NCBI GenBank assembly: GCA_037128595.1
Contig: JBAXWB010000009.1
Location: 62,001 to 126,000 of the forward strand
Direction: 5' to 3'
Source of the DNA: a bacterium
GTDB lineage: Bacteria > Verrucomicrobiota > Kiritimatiellia > CAIKKV01 > CAITUY01
Length of the DNA: 64,000 nucleotides
In this document: positions 7,922 through 16,875 of the stretch, in pieces
Layout of the letters: each line of letters opens with the position of its first letter
Numbering within the stretch: position 1 is the stretch's first letter
Notes under the pieces: generated by a model
The model's input: the letters and a program-made list of their open reading frames with translations, nothing else
What the model was told of the DNA's origin: nothing
The model's database searches: none
Translations under genes and position numbers: made by a program

Positions 7922-10408
7922 TCAGGTGGCTTTCACCTTTTTGCCGGGAACGGCTTTGAACACCAATCCGCCATCCGTCTTGACCACGGAGACCTTGTCT
8001 GCGCCAGCAAAGTCGCCCCGCAAAATATCTTCAGCCAGAGGATCCTCGAGATAACGCTGAACGGCCCGCCGTAAGGGACGGGCCCCCATGGCCTGATCAA
8101 ATCCCTTTTCGAGCAAAAATTCCTGAGCCTCGGGCGTCATCACCAGATGAATGCCCTTGCGGTCAAGACGTGCCGTCACCTTCGAGATCTCCAATTCCAG
8201 GATCCGGAACATTTCCGGCCTGTCAAACTGGCGGAACACGACAATTTCATCAATGCGATTCAGGAATTCGGGTTTAAATGTCCGCTTCACTTCATCCAGC
8301 ATCCGCGCCTTCAGGGTCTCGTAATTCATCACGGAACTTGATTCCGTAAAGCCGAGCCCTCCCTTTCGGATAAAATCCGAACCGAGATTGGTCGTCAGAA
8401 TGATGACCGTATTTCTGAAGTCAACATGTCGCCCGGCGCTATCCGTCAGACGCCCCTCCTCCATGATCTGCAACAACATATGCATGACATCAGGATGGGC
8501 CTTCTCGATCTCATCAAACAGGATCACGGAATAGGGACGCCGCCTGACTTTTTCCGTAAGTTGGCCCCCCTCTTCATACCCCACGTACCCCGGCGGAGAG
8601 CCCACCAGGCGGGAGACCGTGAACTTCTCCATATATTCCGACATGTCCAACTGAATCAGCGCATCCGCCTCATCAAACATGAATTCAGCCAGTGTTTTGG
8701 CAAGGAGTGTCTTCCCGACACCGGTGGGGCCGAGGAACACAAAGGAGCCGATAGGTCGCCGGGGATCCTTGAGATCCGCCCGGGACCGTCGCAACGCCTT
8801 GGAAATGGTGACAATGCCTTCCTTTTGCCCAATGACCGTCTTTTCCAATTCCGCTTCCATCTGAAGCAGGCGCGCCAACTCCTTCCCCTCCATTTTCTTG
8901 AGAGGAACCCCCGTCCACTTGGAAATGACCGCCATCACCTCTTCATCAGTGACTTTGACTTTTTTCTTCTTAGCGGCCTCCTGCCACTTCTTCACGCTAC
9001 CCTCAAGCTCTTCGCGTTCGCGCCGTTCCAGGTCCCGCAACCGGGCGGCCTCTTCAAATTTCTGTCCCTTGATCGCCGCTTCTTTCTCAATCCTGATTTT
9101 CTCAATGGCCGCTTCTTTCCGCCGGAGTTCAGGGGATCGGGTGGTGGCGGCAATCCGGGCCCGGGCCCCCGCCTCATCAATGGTATCGATGGCCTTATCG
9201 GGCAGGTGTCGCCCCGACAAATACCGGTCAGTCAGACGGGCGGCAGCCTCAATGGCCTCATCCGTAATTTTGACATTATGATGCTCCTCATATTTGTGCC
9301 GGATTCCCTTGAGGATCCGGATGGCATCATCCACGCTCGGCTCATTTACCTGCACCGTTTGAAACCGCCGCTCCAGCGCACTGTCTTTCTCGATATATTT
9401 CCGATACTCATTCAACGTGGTGGCCCCTACGCACTGAAGCTCGCCGCGTGCCAGAGCCGGCTTGAGAATATTCGAAGCGTCCAGAGTCCCTTCGGCAGAT
9501 CCCGCACCCACAATGGTGTGAATTTCATCCAGGAACAGGATCACATTGCCCGTGCGCCGGATCTCTTCCATGACCGCCTTGATCCGCTCTTCAAACTGAC
9601 CACGGTATTTCGTCCCGGCAATCATCAGGGCCAGATCCAGGGCGATCACGCGTTTGCTGCGCAGGATATCGGGTACGAGCCCGCTCACAATCACCTGGGC
9701 CAATCCCTCCACAATCGCCGTCTTACCGACCCCGGCCTCCCCCAGCAGGACGGCATTATTCTTGGTCCGGCGACAGAGAATCTGTATGCATCGCTCCAAT
9801 TCGGACTCCCGCCCGATCATCGGGTCCAAGCCTCCCTTCCGGGCGAGTTCTGTCAGGTCACGGCCAAACGCATTCAACGCGGGAGTCTTCGGCTTGTCCG
9901 TCTGCTCCTGCTTGGGCTGCTTGGCACCGGGCTCAGGCGGCTCCTCCCCTTCACCGGGCTCATAATTCGGATCCAGTTCCCGCATCACTTCGATACGCGT
10001 GGTATCAAGATCCACGTTCAGCGTCCGGAGCACCTGGGCGGCGACCCCTTCCCCCTCCCTTAAGAGGCCTAATAATATATGCTCGGTTCCCACATAGGTG
10101 TGCTGGAGGGCGCGAGCCTCGGCCGTCGCCAATTGCAACACCTTCTTAGCACGCGGAGTAAACGGGACATTCCCCGCCGTTTTTGTTTCCGGTCCCTGCC
10201 CCACGGCTTTTTCAACTTCAAGGCGCAGTGACTCCAGCGAGATCCCCATCCGCTCAAGCACGGTAACCGCCACCCCCTGCCCAAGCGCCACCAGACCAAG
10301 CAATAGGTGCTCAGTGCCGACATAGGCGTGATTAAACCGATCCGCCTCGGTCCGGGCAATTTGGATCACTTGCTTGGCCCGCGGTGTATAATTTCCTGAA
10401 TTATCCAT
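7922..10408 (-). CDS. clpC: ATP-dependent Clp protease ATPase subunit ClpC
   Basis: 828 aa. ClpC unfolds substrates for ClpP. The N-domain carries two Clp_N repeats (about 1-145), each with a [11 protein letters not shown]-type motif. D1 has [15 protein letters not shown] and a [12 protein letters not shown] Walker B; a middle region near 425-460 contains the UVR-like [20 protein letters not shown]2 has [33 protein letters not shown] and [13 protein letters not shown]. This layout with a short middle domain identifies ClpC rather than ClpB. It lies directly after mcsA-mcsB, the arginine-phosphorylation adaptor pair that in Bacillus marks proteins for ClpCP. A long antisense open frame over this gene is a codon-bias shadow. 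Confidence 0.97.
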   Translation of the reverse strand: MDNSGNYTPRAKQVIQIARTEADRFNHAYVGTEHLLLGLVALGQGVAVTVLERMGISLESLRLEVEKAVGQGPETKTAGNVPFTPRAKKVLQLATAEARALQHTYVGTEHILLGLLREGEGVAAQVLRTLNVDLDTTRIEVMRELDPNYEPGEGEEPPEPGAKQPKQEQTDKPKTPALNAFGRDLTELARKGGLDPMIGRESELERCIQILCRRTKNNAVLLGEAGVGKTAIVEGLAQVIVSGLVPDILRSKRVIALDLALMIAGTKYRGQFEERIKAVMEEIRRTGNVILFLDEIHTIVGAGSAEGTLDASNILKPALARGELQCVGATTLNEYRKYIEKDSALERRFQTVQVNEPSVDDAIRILKGIRHKYEEHHNVKITDEAIEAAARLTDRYLSGRHLPDKAIDTIDEAGARARIAATTRSPELRRKEAAIEKIRIEKEAAIKGQKFEEAARLRDLERREREELEGSVKKWQEAAKKKKVKVTDEEVMAVISKWTGVPLKKMEGKELARLLQMEAELEKTVIGQKEGIVTISKALRRSRADLKDPRRPIGSFVFLGPTGVGKTLLAKTLAEFMFDEADALIQLDMSEYMEKFTVSRLVGSPPGYVGYEEGGQLTEKVRRRPYSVILFDEIEKAHPDVMHMLLQIMEEGRLTDSAGRHVDFRNTVIILTTNLGSDFIRKGGLGFTESSSVMNYETLKARMLDEVKRTFKPEFLNRIDEIVVFRQFDRPEMFRILELEISKVTARLDRKGIHLVMTPEAQEFLLEKGFDQAMGARPLRRAVQRYLEDPLAEDILRGDFAGADKVSVVKTDGGLVFKAVPGKKVKAT

Positions 10409-10444
10409 AAGTCATGATTCCTGCTGATATCGGCAGGGCATCGT

Positions 10445-11500
10445 TTACATCGACGCCTGTCGAACGGTCTCTCTCACTAATCGGGCACGCACATAATCCC
10501 GCTCATCCGGCGGAATGAGGCGCCCCTCTGATTTTTGCAAATGTCCCGGCATCGAATAAAGAACCAGCCTATTCAAGTCCGGAAGTTTCAAATTTGAAAT
10601 TATACCGAGTTCACAGCCGAAACGCAACGCAGACAACATATCCAGGGCTTCGCGCGAATTCAAAACCCGGGCATGACTCAGAACCCCGTAGGCCCGTCCT
10701 ACAAAATCCTCAATCGCGGCCCCGCGCTGCTCTTGAAGCCGGATCCGGGCATTGGCCTCATGCTGGGCCACCTCCGTGACAATCCTGGCCAACCGGTCAA
10801 TAATCACGGGTTCCGATTCACCCAGCGTCATCTGGTTTGAAATCTGGAACATGTTTCCGGACGCTTCAGTCCCTTCCCCCTGCAAGCCCCGCACCGCCAG
10901 CCCGATTTTCGTAAGTCCCTTGATAATGGGGTCAATTTCGTTGATCAGCCGCAAACCGGGCACATGCAGCATGGCACTGGCGCGCAGGCCCGTACCGACA
11001 TTCGTGGGACAGGCCGTCAGGTATCCCAGGGCGGGTGAAAACGCAAACCGGACATGCTGCTCTATCTGAGTATCAAGTTCATTGACGTCAGCCCATAACT
11101 CATTCAACTGCAAACCATTACGCAATGCCTGAAGACGCAGATGATCTTCCTCGTTCACCATGACGCTCAGGCATTCATCCGCACGGATCACCACCCCACT
11201 GCCTTTGGATTTCTGCGCCAGATCATTGCTGATCAAGTGGCGCTCACGCAAAAAGTCACGATCCACCGCACTCAGCGACGCCATATCAACCGCCAGACAA
11301 GGGGAGAGTCCGCTCACCCCTTGAAGCATCTCCCACACCTGCGCCTGGATTCGCACACACTCTTCATCCCCGGCCCAACCCGGGAAAGCCAATCCCTCAA
11401 TATTACGTGCCAATCGGATCCGGCTGCTCACCACAATCCCCGGAGGGCCTTCCGAGGTCAACCAGGCCGCAGGACGATGAATCAAATCATCCAGACGCAT
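10445..11500 (-). CDS. mcsB: Protein arginine kinase McsB
   Basis: 351 aa, matching McsB length. It belongs to the phosphagen-kinase superfamily but phosphorylates arginine residues in proteins, which targets them to ClpC-ClpP. Visible are VVSSRIRLARNIEG, VMVNEEDHLRLQ (substrate-side Glu/His), GYLTACPTNVGTGLRASAMLHVPGL (nucleotide-binding Args) and a C-terminal RDYVRARLVRE, corresponding to the RDxxRA phosphoarginine-sensing motif. It overlaps mcsA by 14 bases and is followed by clpC after 36. No ctsR-like repressor gene is found nearby, unlike in Bacillus. Confidence 0.95.
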   Translation of the reverse strand: MRLDDLIHRPAAWLTSEGPPGIVVSSRIRLARNIEGLAFPGWAGDEECVRIQAQVWEMLQGVSGLSPCLAVDMASLSAVDRDFLRERHLISNDLAQKSKGSGVVIRADECLSVMVNEEDHLRLQALRNGLQLNELWADVNELDTQIEQHVRFAFSPALGYLTACPTNVGTGLRASAMLHVPGLRLINEIDPIIKGLTKIGLAVRGLQGEGTEASGNMFQISNQMTLGESEPVIIDRLARIVTEVAQHEANARIRLQEQRGAAIEDFVGRAYGVLSHARVLNSREALDMLSALRFGCELGIISNLKLPDLNRLVLYSMPGHLQKSEGRLIPPDERDYVRARLVRETVRQASM

Positions 11501-11984
11501 GGGTGGCCTCCCGGATACGATCCCTCAACAACGCCGCTTCCTCGTATTTTTCGTCACGGATGGCGCGCTCCAATTGTTTATTCAATTCCTCGCAGAGGGC
11601 GGCCTTGGCGATCGTTTCCTTTAAACAGCCGGGAATTTTCCCCGCATGCTTCGTTCCTTTGTGCATGGCAGCGAGCATGGGTCCGAGTTCTTCTGCAAAC
11701 GCCTCATAGCATCGCGGACATCCCAGACGGGCCGTTTTTTTAAAATCACAATCCCGCATGTGGCAATGCGGGCAGCTCCGGGTCGAGGTCTGACCATTTT
11801 CCTTGGCAGAAGCGCCGGGTGACCCCAACCCGAAAAGGATTTCAGGAATCGACATCACATTCTGCACATTCATACCGCTTTCCTCTGCACAGCCCTCGCA
11901 GAGATGCAGTTCCCGTGATTGGTTATCCACCATCTGAGTCAGGTGAATCGTGGCCTCATTTTGCTGACAGCATTCGCAAAGCAT
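11487..11984 (-). CDS. mcsA: McsA, activator of the McsB arginine kinase
   Basis: 165 aa. McsA is a zinc-binding protein that activates McsB. Two zinc-binding regions are seen: CECCQQNEA with HLCEGCAEE (residues 3-35), and SCPHCHMRDCDF with LGCPRCYEAF in the middle. The C-terminus carries a UVR domain, LNKQLERAIRDEKYEEAALLRDRI. The order of zinc fingers then UVR is that of Bacillus McsA. The gene starts 9 bases past the transformylase stop, so the operon appears to begin at or before that gene. Confidence 0.93.
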   Translation of the reverse strand: MLCECCQQNEATIHLTQMVDNQSRELHLCEGCAEESGMNVQNVMSIPEILFGLGSPGASAKENGQTSTRSCPHCHMRDCDFKKTARLGCPRCYEAFAEELGPMLAAMHKGTKHAGKIPGCLKETIAKAALCEELNKQLERAIRDEKYEEAALLRDRIREATHASG

Positions 11985-11993
11985 ACAGACTCC

Positions 11994-13250
11994 TCAGTGC
12001 TTGAAACACCGCTGGCCCGTGAACACCATTGCGGCCCCCGCCTCGTTACAGGCGTCGATCACTTCAAAATCACGATCCGACCCTCCCGGCTGAATCACGG
12101 CCGCGATCCCCTCCCTCAGTCCCACCTCGACCCCATCCCGGAAAGGGAAAAAGGCATCCGACACCATACAGGACCCGGCCAGGCCGCCCTTTGCGGCAAG
12201 CGTCTCTTCATCGATCGCCTTGCGCTGGTGGTCATCACTCAAATTACTATAGGGTACGCCGTAGCGCTCCCAGCAAATCCTGTCAGAATAATTGCGATAC
12301 GCCTTGTCCCTTGCATATTGCGCCATCCCCACCCGATCCTGACCGCCGGCCCCGATACTAACGGTGACGCCATCCTTCACATAGAGCACCGAATTACTGG
12401 TGACACCGCATTCAATCAGCCAGCCGAACAGCAGATCTGAATACTCCTGCTCTGTTGGCAGGCGGTTGATCTTGTATTCCTTACCTTTGTAAAGGGCTTG
12501 GGCCGGTGCCAGATCCGCCTGCGCCTTCGTCCTGGGCACAAAAGAGGTCTGAACAACAAGCCCCCCGTCCATGAGCGACTTCATGTCCACGACCACCCCT
12601 CCATCGAATTCCTGCAGGCGTGCCATATTCCCGATCCTCATGACGCGCAGATTCTTTTTCTTCGCAAAAATAGCCATTGCCCCTGATTCAAACTCAGGAG
12701 CGATCACCACCTCGGCATAATTCCGGGCGATTAACTCCGCCGTTTCCTGATCGACGGCGCGATTCAAGGCAATCGCCCCCCCAAAAGCCGCCACTCTGTC
12801 TGCACTATTGGCCTTTCGGTAGGCGTCAGCCAACGAAGACGACCTGGCCGCACCACAGGGATTGTTATGCTTGACGATCACCACACAGGGGTCATCCATG
12901 AGATAACGCAGAACATTCAAGGCATTGTCGGCATCGGTGATGTTTGTCTTTCCGGGGTGTTTTCCGGACTGCAAGAGCTCCACATCCGAGGCCAGATAAC
13001 GGCCGGGCTGAATACACGTTACATCCCCCAACCTCAAATTTCCCCCTACCAACTTATAAAGAGCGGCTTCCTGACCGGGATTTTCGCCATATCGCAGCCC
13101 CTTACGCACTCCATCAATCTGCCAGGCCGTTTTCTCGTAGCTCAGCGTTTGGCGTCCACCCTGGTCATCTACAAAACTAATTTCCAAACGCGGGGTGAAA
13201 TGATCATCCATAATGGTTTTATAGGCCGACTTAAAATCTGGGGTAGCCAT
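11994..13250 (-). CDS. purH: AICAR transformylase without IMP cyclohydrolase domain
   Basis: 418 aa from ATG 13250 (GGTGAGG upstream; the frame also opens at 13268). The sequence aligns with the C-terminal transformylase half of PurH: LRYGENPGQEAALY, VIVKHNNPCGAA (catalytic Lys-His), FGGAIALN, VTVSIGAGGQDRV and SDAFFPFRDGVE. Only about 50 residues precede this half, instead of the roughly 190-residue MGS-like cyclohydrolase domain. The enzyme would formylate AICAR with 10-formyl-THF to FAICAR. Ring closure to IMP must come from another gene. It lies immediately ahead of mcsA on the same strand. Confidence 0.9.
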   Translation of the reverse strand: MATPDFKSAYKTIMDDHFTPRLEISFVDDQGGRQTLSYEKTAWQIDGVRKGLRYGENPGQEAALYKLVGGNLRLGDVTCIQPGRYLASDVELLQSGKHPGKTNITDADNALNVLRYLMDDPCVVIVKHNNPCGAARSSSLADAYRKANSADRVAAFGGAIALNRAVDQETAELIARNYAEVVIAPEFESGAMAIFAKKKNLRVMRIGNMARLQEFDGGVVVDMKSLMDGGLVVQTSFVPRTKAQADLAPAQALYKGKEYKINRLPTEQEYSDLLFGWLIECGVTSNSVLYVKDGVTVSIGAGGQDRVGMAQYARDKAYRNYSDRICWERYGVPYSNLSDDHQRKAIDEETLAAKGGLAGSCMVSDAFFPFRDGVEVGLREGIAAVIQPGGSDRDFEVIDACNEAGAAMVFTGQRCFKH

Positions 13251-13343
13251 GTACACCTCACCTTTCAATAATGCGACAGTCGATAATTATGAACCACACA
13301 AGAGGAGCAACCTACAGAACTTGCAAGCGGAACTCAAAGCTTT

Positions 13344-13372
13344 TTGACGAAAGCCCGCATCTGTGATAAGAA
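13344..13372 (+). promoter_or_regulatory. Candidate sigma-70 promoter for the GspB-like gene
   Basis: TTGACG (13344-13349) and TAAGAA (13367-13372) are separated by 17 bases, about 30 bases before the GTG start at 13402. Both hexamers match the consensus moderately well. Confidence 0.45.
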
Positions 13373-13401
13373 CTTAGAATGTCAAACAACTGGAGGCTAC
13401 C

Positions 13402-14145
13402 GTGAGTCTGATTGAAGAAGCCCTGCGCAAACAAAGGGAAGAGAGTGAAAAATCAGCCCCCCCTTCCCCCCCTCCCCCCCCGATACCCAGCCCATCCCCT
13501 GATGAAGCCCCGCCGGATGCCCCGCCGGCAGAAGCGTCACCCCGTCGCCCCTGGGCCCTACTGGCCGGTATCGCAGGAGCAGGAGTGCTCGCCATTCTGT
13601 TTGTTATCTGGCTTCTGGTGTTCGGTATGAAACTCTGGCAAACGAAACCCGACATAGTGAATACAAAAGGGGTCATCGCCACCCATGCGCCGAGTCTTCC
13701 GCCCACGGCTCCTCGCACAAATGACACGTCAAAATCAGTCACCCCCCCCCCCTCACCGGTTATGGTCCCGTCTATCCCGAAGCCACCCCCGCAAGAAGGG
13801 TTACCCGCGACACCGGTAACTCCACCACCGGCTCTTGAGGCGCCAGCCAGCCCGGCCCCTCCGATCATTCCTGTGGTGGAAAAAGCCTTGCCAGCGCTCA
13901 AACCCTCCGCCCCCTCCCCCGCACCGGCAAAACTGGAGCTCCCTGTGATATGGCCGAAACTGGTGGTCTCAGGAATCATCGGGAGTTCAAAAAATGGACG
14001 CAGTGCCGCCATTATGAATGGTCAGATGCTGAGCCCCGGCGAAACAATCGAGGGCGTAACCATTGAATCCATAGACAAGCAGAAAGTGAAGCTGCGATAC
14101 AGTGGAGAGGTCAAGCTTCTTTCCGTAGGCGCTTCTACGGAGTAA
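13402..14145 (+). CDS. GspB-like secretion/pilus assembly protein
   Basis: 247 aa, GTG start with GGAGG upstream. The N-terminus MSLIEEALRKQREE is the typical cytoplasmic start of GspB-type proteins. A single membrane helix follows (about residues 52-75, LLAGIAGAGVLAILFVIWLL). A long Pro/Ala-rich periplasmic linker with homopolymeric C tracts in the DNA comes next. The C-terminus (about 178-245) is a GspB_C/PilP-like small domain with VSGIIGS, AIMNGQMLSPGETI and VTIESIDKQKVKLRY. Such proteins link inner-membrane ATPase and secretin complexes. The convergent neighbour encodes a GspE-N-like domain, so the two may serve the same system, though no ATPase or secretin lies in the window. Confidence 0.75.
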   Translation: MSLIEEALRKQREESEKSAPPSPPPPPIPSPSPDEAPPDAPPAEASPRRPWALLAGIAGAGVLAILFVIWLLVFGMKLWQTKPDIVNTKGVIATHAPSLPPTAPRTNDTSKSVTPPPSPVMVPSIPKPPPQEGLPATPVTPPPALEAPASPAPPIIPVVEKALPALKPSAPSPAPAKLELPVIWPKLVVSGIIGSSKNGRSAAIMNGQMLSPGETIEGVTIESIDKQKVKLRYSGEVKLLSVGASTE

Positions 14146-15025
14146 TGTTTCCGGCAGGGGTCTTGGTGTCTTTCTTCACGAACCGGTCCATCATGGAATC
14201 AAAATCCACCGGGGGGGTCATGAAGAAATGGCATCTCCGCCCGATCATCGACTGCACTTTTTGCCGGAGCGTCTTATTGTACGGATTCAATACGACAACC
14301 AGAATGTCACTCCCCATCAGCTCGAACGGCAGGACCCCATAGCGGAGCATGAATTCACGGGGCAGGGAATTCACCGCCGTCTCTGTAATTTCAAACAATG
14401 ACAAAGGCACAACCGGAACGGCAGAATCCCGGGCGGCAAAGGCCATAATCCGGTCCAGATTCCGATTCCCCCGATCGTGAAGCGCATGGAGCACGGAAAC
14501 CGTTACCAAGGCGGAGCTAGTGGATATCACGCTTAAATCCTGAGCCACCACGGCATAATCCTCCTGGGTCAGCTCGCCCGCCTGGAACAGTGTCCACGCA
14601 AAAGAGAGCTCCGAGGCCACATGGGCATTACGACTTTCAGAATCATCTTCTGTTTTGGGTTCCGGCACAAGCGGCTCAGTCGACAAATCAAACTGCTTCG
14701 CCTGGGGCTGACCCTCATTCAGAAACTGTTCTATTCTTGCGCCGGCATCTTTGGCAATAGGATCGGTCGCGGCAAAACGCAAAAAACGCTCGCGCAAAAA
14801 ATCAGCGGCATCCCGGTCATTTTCCTCAATGACCACGTTAGCCAGCCGCGTCAGATATTCACGAGCCCGCGACAAGTCTCCCACTTGCTCGTAGGCATGC
14901 GACAACGCTTCAAGCGAGACCCGATCATTCGGGATAGTTTCAACAATCTGCTCAAATGCGGCGATGGCGCTCCATACCTGGCTTTCCAAGTCTGCCTGCT
15001 GATGACTGTCGTCTTTACCTGCCAT
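14135..15025 (-). CDS. TPR-like protein with C-terminal MshEN (GspE N-terminal) domain
   Basis: 296 aa from ATG 15025; the open frame extends to 15145 but the extra part looks non-coding. The N-terminal 100 residues carry TPR-like helices (VWSAIAAFEQIVETIPNDR, ALSHAYEQVGDLSRAREYL). The C-terminal 100 residues match the MshEN/T2SSE_N pattern: VPLSLFEITETAVNSLPREF, YGVLPFELMGSDILVVVLNP, and RRCHFFMTPPVDFDSMMDRF. MshEN domains bind nucleotides such as c-di-GMP in some ATPases. There is no ATPase domain here, so this is a stand-alone regulatory or scaffold protein. It overlaps the GspB-like gene tail to tail by 11 bases. Confidence 0.7.
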   Translation of the reverse strand: MAGKDDSHQQADLESQVWSAIAAFEQIVETIPNDRVSLEALSHAYEQVGDLSRAREYLTRLANVVIEENDRDAADFLRERFLRFAATDPIAKDAGARIEQFLNEGQPQAKQFDLSTEPLVPEPKTEDDSESRNAHVASELSFAWTLFQAGELTQEDYAVVAQDLSVISTSSALVTVSVLHALHDRGNRNLDRIMAFAARDSAVPVVPLSLFEITETAVNSLPREFMLRYGVLPFELMGSDILVVVLNPYNKTLRQKVQSMIGRRCHFFMTPPVDFDSMMDRFVKKDTKTPAGNITP

Positions 15026-15139
15026 AAATCTCAGTCCCTCTTTTCTTAAACATAGAGTATTGTTTTTCGGAAGTCGAGATTCTATGATCACTACGGACAT
15101 CAACGGAACCCGATGGCCATAACACGCAGGAGATCGATC

Positions 15140-16372
15140 ATGCAAATTAGACCGTTCAAATCATGGTGCGCCCGTCCGGATCTGGCCGCCAAAGTTGCCG
15201 CCGTTCCTTATGATGTCGTCAACACCGCGGAAGCGGCTGGATTGGCTGAGGGAAATCCCTATAGCTTTCTGCACATTTCCCGGGCTGAGATTGACATGAC
15301 CCCCGGCATAGACCCTTATAGCGACCAGGTGTATAAACAAGGCTGTGACACCTTGAATCGCTTCCAAAAGGATGGGATTCTCATTCAGGAATCCACCCCC
15401 CAGCTTTTCCTTTACCGCCAAACGATGGGGAATCATGTTCAGCGGGGAATCGTTGCCTGCTGTTCAACCGCCGAGTACGAACAAAAAATCATCAAAATCC
15501 ATGAAAAAACACGGCAGGACAAAGAAGATGACCGCACTCGCCACATCAAGGCCCTGAATGCACAAACCGGTCCTGTATTTCTGCTGTATCGCGATGACCC
15601 GACGCTTAACAGCCTTGCCGCAGAAACGGAAAAAACCGCCCCCTTGTTCGATTTCGTTGCCCCTGATGGAGTCGCCCACGCAGGATGGAAATTTGCCAAC
15701 CCCGAAAAAGTATCCGCCGCATTCAGTCGTGTTCCTGTAGCATACATTGCCGATGGACATCACCGCGCCGCTTCCGCGGTGCGTGTGGCCAAGGAACGCC
15801 GGACGGTCCACCCCGAACAAACCGGGAATGAATCCTACAACTGGTTCCTGGGTGTCTTATTTCCTGCAAGCCAAATGCAGATTCTGGCCTATAATCGGCT
15901 TGTGAAAGACCTTAACGGGCTCACCCCTGAGGCGTTCCTCGAAGCGGTCCGGAGCCGTTTCAGCGTTAGCCTGGCAGCAACCCCAACGCCAGCCGCACCC
16001 GGATCCATATGCATGCTGCTGGCAAACACCTGGTACGAACTCCGCTGGACCCTGCCCGCCAACACGCCGCTTGAGTCACGACTGGATGTCTCCGTTCTCC
16101 AGGAACGCCTTCTGGCTCCTGTCCTGGGCATTGATGATCCGCGAACAAGCAAGCGCATCGAATTTGTCGGAGGCATCAGAGGGACCGCTGAACTGGAGAA
16201 ACGCATCGCCGGGGGAGACCATGCCGTGGCATTCTCGATGCATCCGACCACAGTCGAACAGCTGATGGATATTGCCGATGTAGGCGGGATCATGCCTCCA
16301 AAAAGCACTTGGTTTGAGCCAAAGTTGCGGGATGGACTCTTTGTCCACGTCCTGGCGCATTGCACCAAATAG
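15140..16372 (+). CDS. DUF1015 family protein
   Basis: 410 aa from ATG 15140 (AGGAG seven bases upstream; the frame opens earlier at 15113). The DUF1015 pattern is clear: MQIRPFKSWCARPDLAAKVA, VPYDVVNTAEA, NPYSFLHISRAEID, then YIADGHHRAASA in the middle and VGGIRGTAELEKRI plus a C-terminal FSMHPTTVEQLMDIADVGGIMPPKSTWFEPK region. The DGHHR motif suggests a catalytic or nucleotide-binding site related to ParB/serine-kinase-like folds, but I do not assign a reaction. A receiver-domain gene follows after 90 bases. Confidence 0.85.
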   Translation: MQIRPFKSWCARPDLAAKVAAVPYDVVNTAEAAGLAEGNPYSFLHISRAEIDMTPGIDPYSDQVYKQGCDTLNRFQKDGILIQESTPQLFLYRQTMGNHVQRGIVACCSTAEYEQKIIKIHEKTRQDKEDDRTRHIKALNAQTGPVFLLYRDDPTLNSLAAETEKTAPLFDFVAPDGVAHAGWKFANPEKVSAAFSRVPVAYIADGHHRAASAVRVAKERRTVHPEQTGNESYNWFLGVLFPASQMQILAYNRLVKDLNGLTPEAFLEAVRSRFSVSLAATPTPAAPGSICMLLANTWYELRWTLPANTPLESRLDVSVLQERLLAPVLGIDDPRTSKRIEFVGGIRGTAELEKRIAGGDHAVAFSMHPTTVEQLMDIADVGGIMPPKSTWFEPKLRDGLFVHVLAHCTK

Positions 16373-16462
16373 TCCGCATCTGGTAATTAAGGGCGGCATA
16401 ATCAAAATCTGCCGTAAGCAAAGCTTCGACAAACGAGCTGAACATTGATAGCATTTCAAAAC

Positions 16463-16849
16463 ATGAAGCCAAAAGTTCTAGTCATGGATGACGATCCGTC
16501 CATATGCAAAATCTGCACCCTGCTCTTAAATCGTATTGGCTATGATGTGGATACGGCACCCAGTGGTGAAGAAGCCATTATTATGTTTTCTCAAGCGCTT
16601 AAAGCCCAAACCCCCTACCTTGCCGTGATATTGGATCTCACCGTTCAAACGGGTATGGGGGGAATAGATGCGATTAAAAAACTACGGGCCCTGGATCCCT
16701 CCGTTTACGCCATAATGGCCAGCGGGTCGTCAGTCGACACCATGATCGCCTCGTACCAAGCCCACGGCTTTAAGGCGGTCTTGCCCAAGCCTTTCCGACT
16801 CCTTGACATTACTGAATGCATGCAAAAAATCCCCTCATCAGGCAACTGA
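16463..16849 (+). CDS. Single-domain response regulator (receiver only)
   Basis: 128 aa from ATG 16463 (an in-frame TTG at 16445 is less likely). The whole protein is one REC domain: VLVMDDDPSICK (acidic pocket), VILDLTVQTGMGGIDA (phospho-acceptor Asp followed by the T-x-x-G-M-G-G turn usual for receivers of hybrid kinases), MASGSS (switch Ser/Thr) and LPKPF (conserved Lys). It lacks an output domain, so it likely acts as a phospho-relay or protein-interaction switch. No histidine kinase is nearby. Confidence 0.85.
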   Translation: MKPKVLVMDDDPSICKICTLLLNRIGYDVDTAPSGEEAIIMFSQALKAQTPYLAVILDLTVQTGMGGIDAIKKLRALDPSVYAIMASGSSVDTMIASYQAHGFKAVLPKPFRLLDITECMQKIPSSGN

Positions 16850-16875
16850 TCAGGCCCACCGAAAAGAACGTTATT

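Noticed and set aside
8426-10063. 545-aa open frame on the plus strand
   Set aside because: It is antisense to clpC, which has complete ClpC motifs. The translation is Leu/Arg/Pro-rich with no domain; it is a codon-bias shadow.
13374-14012. 212-aa minus-strand open frame rich in Gly/Ala/Ser
   Set aside because: Antisense to the Pro/Ala-rich linker of the GspB-like gene; composition explained by the complement of Pro codons.
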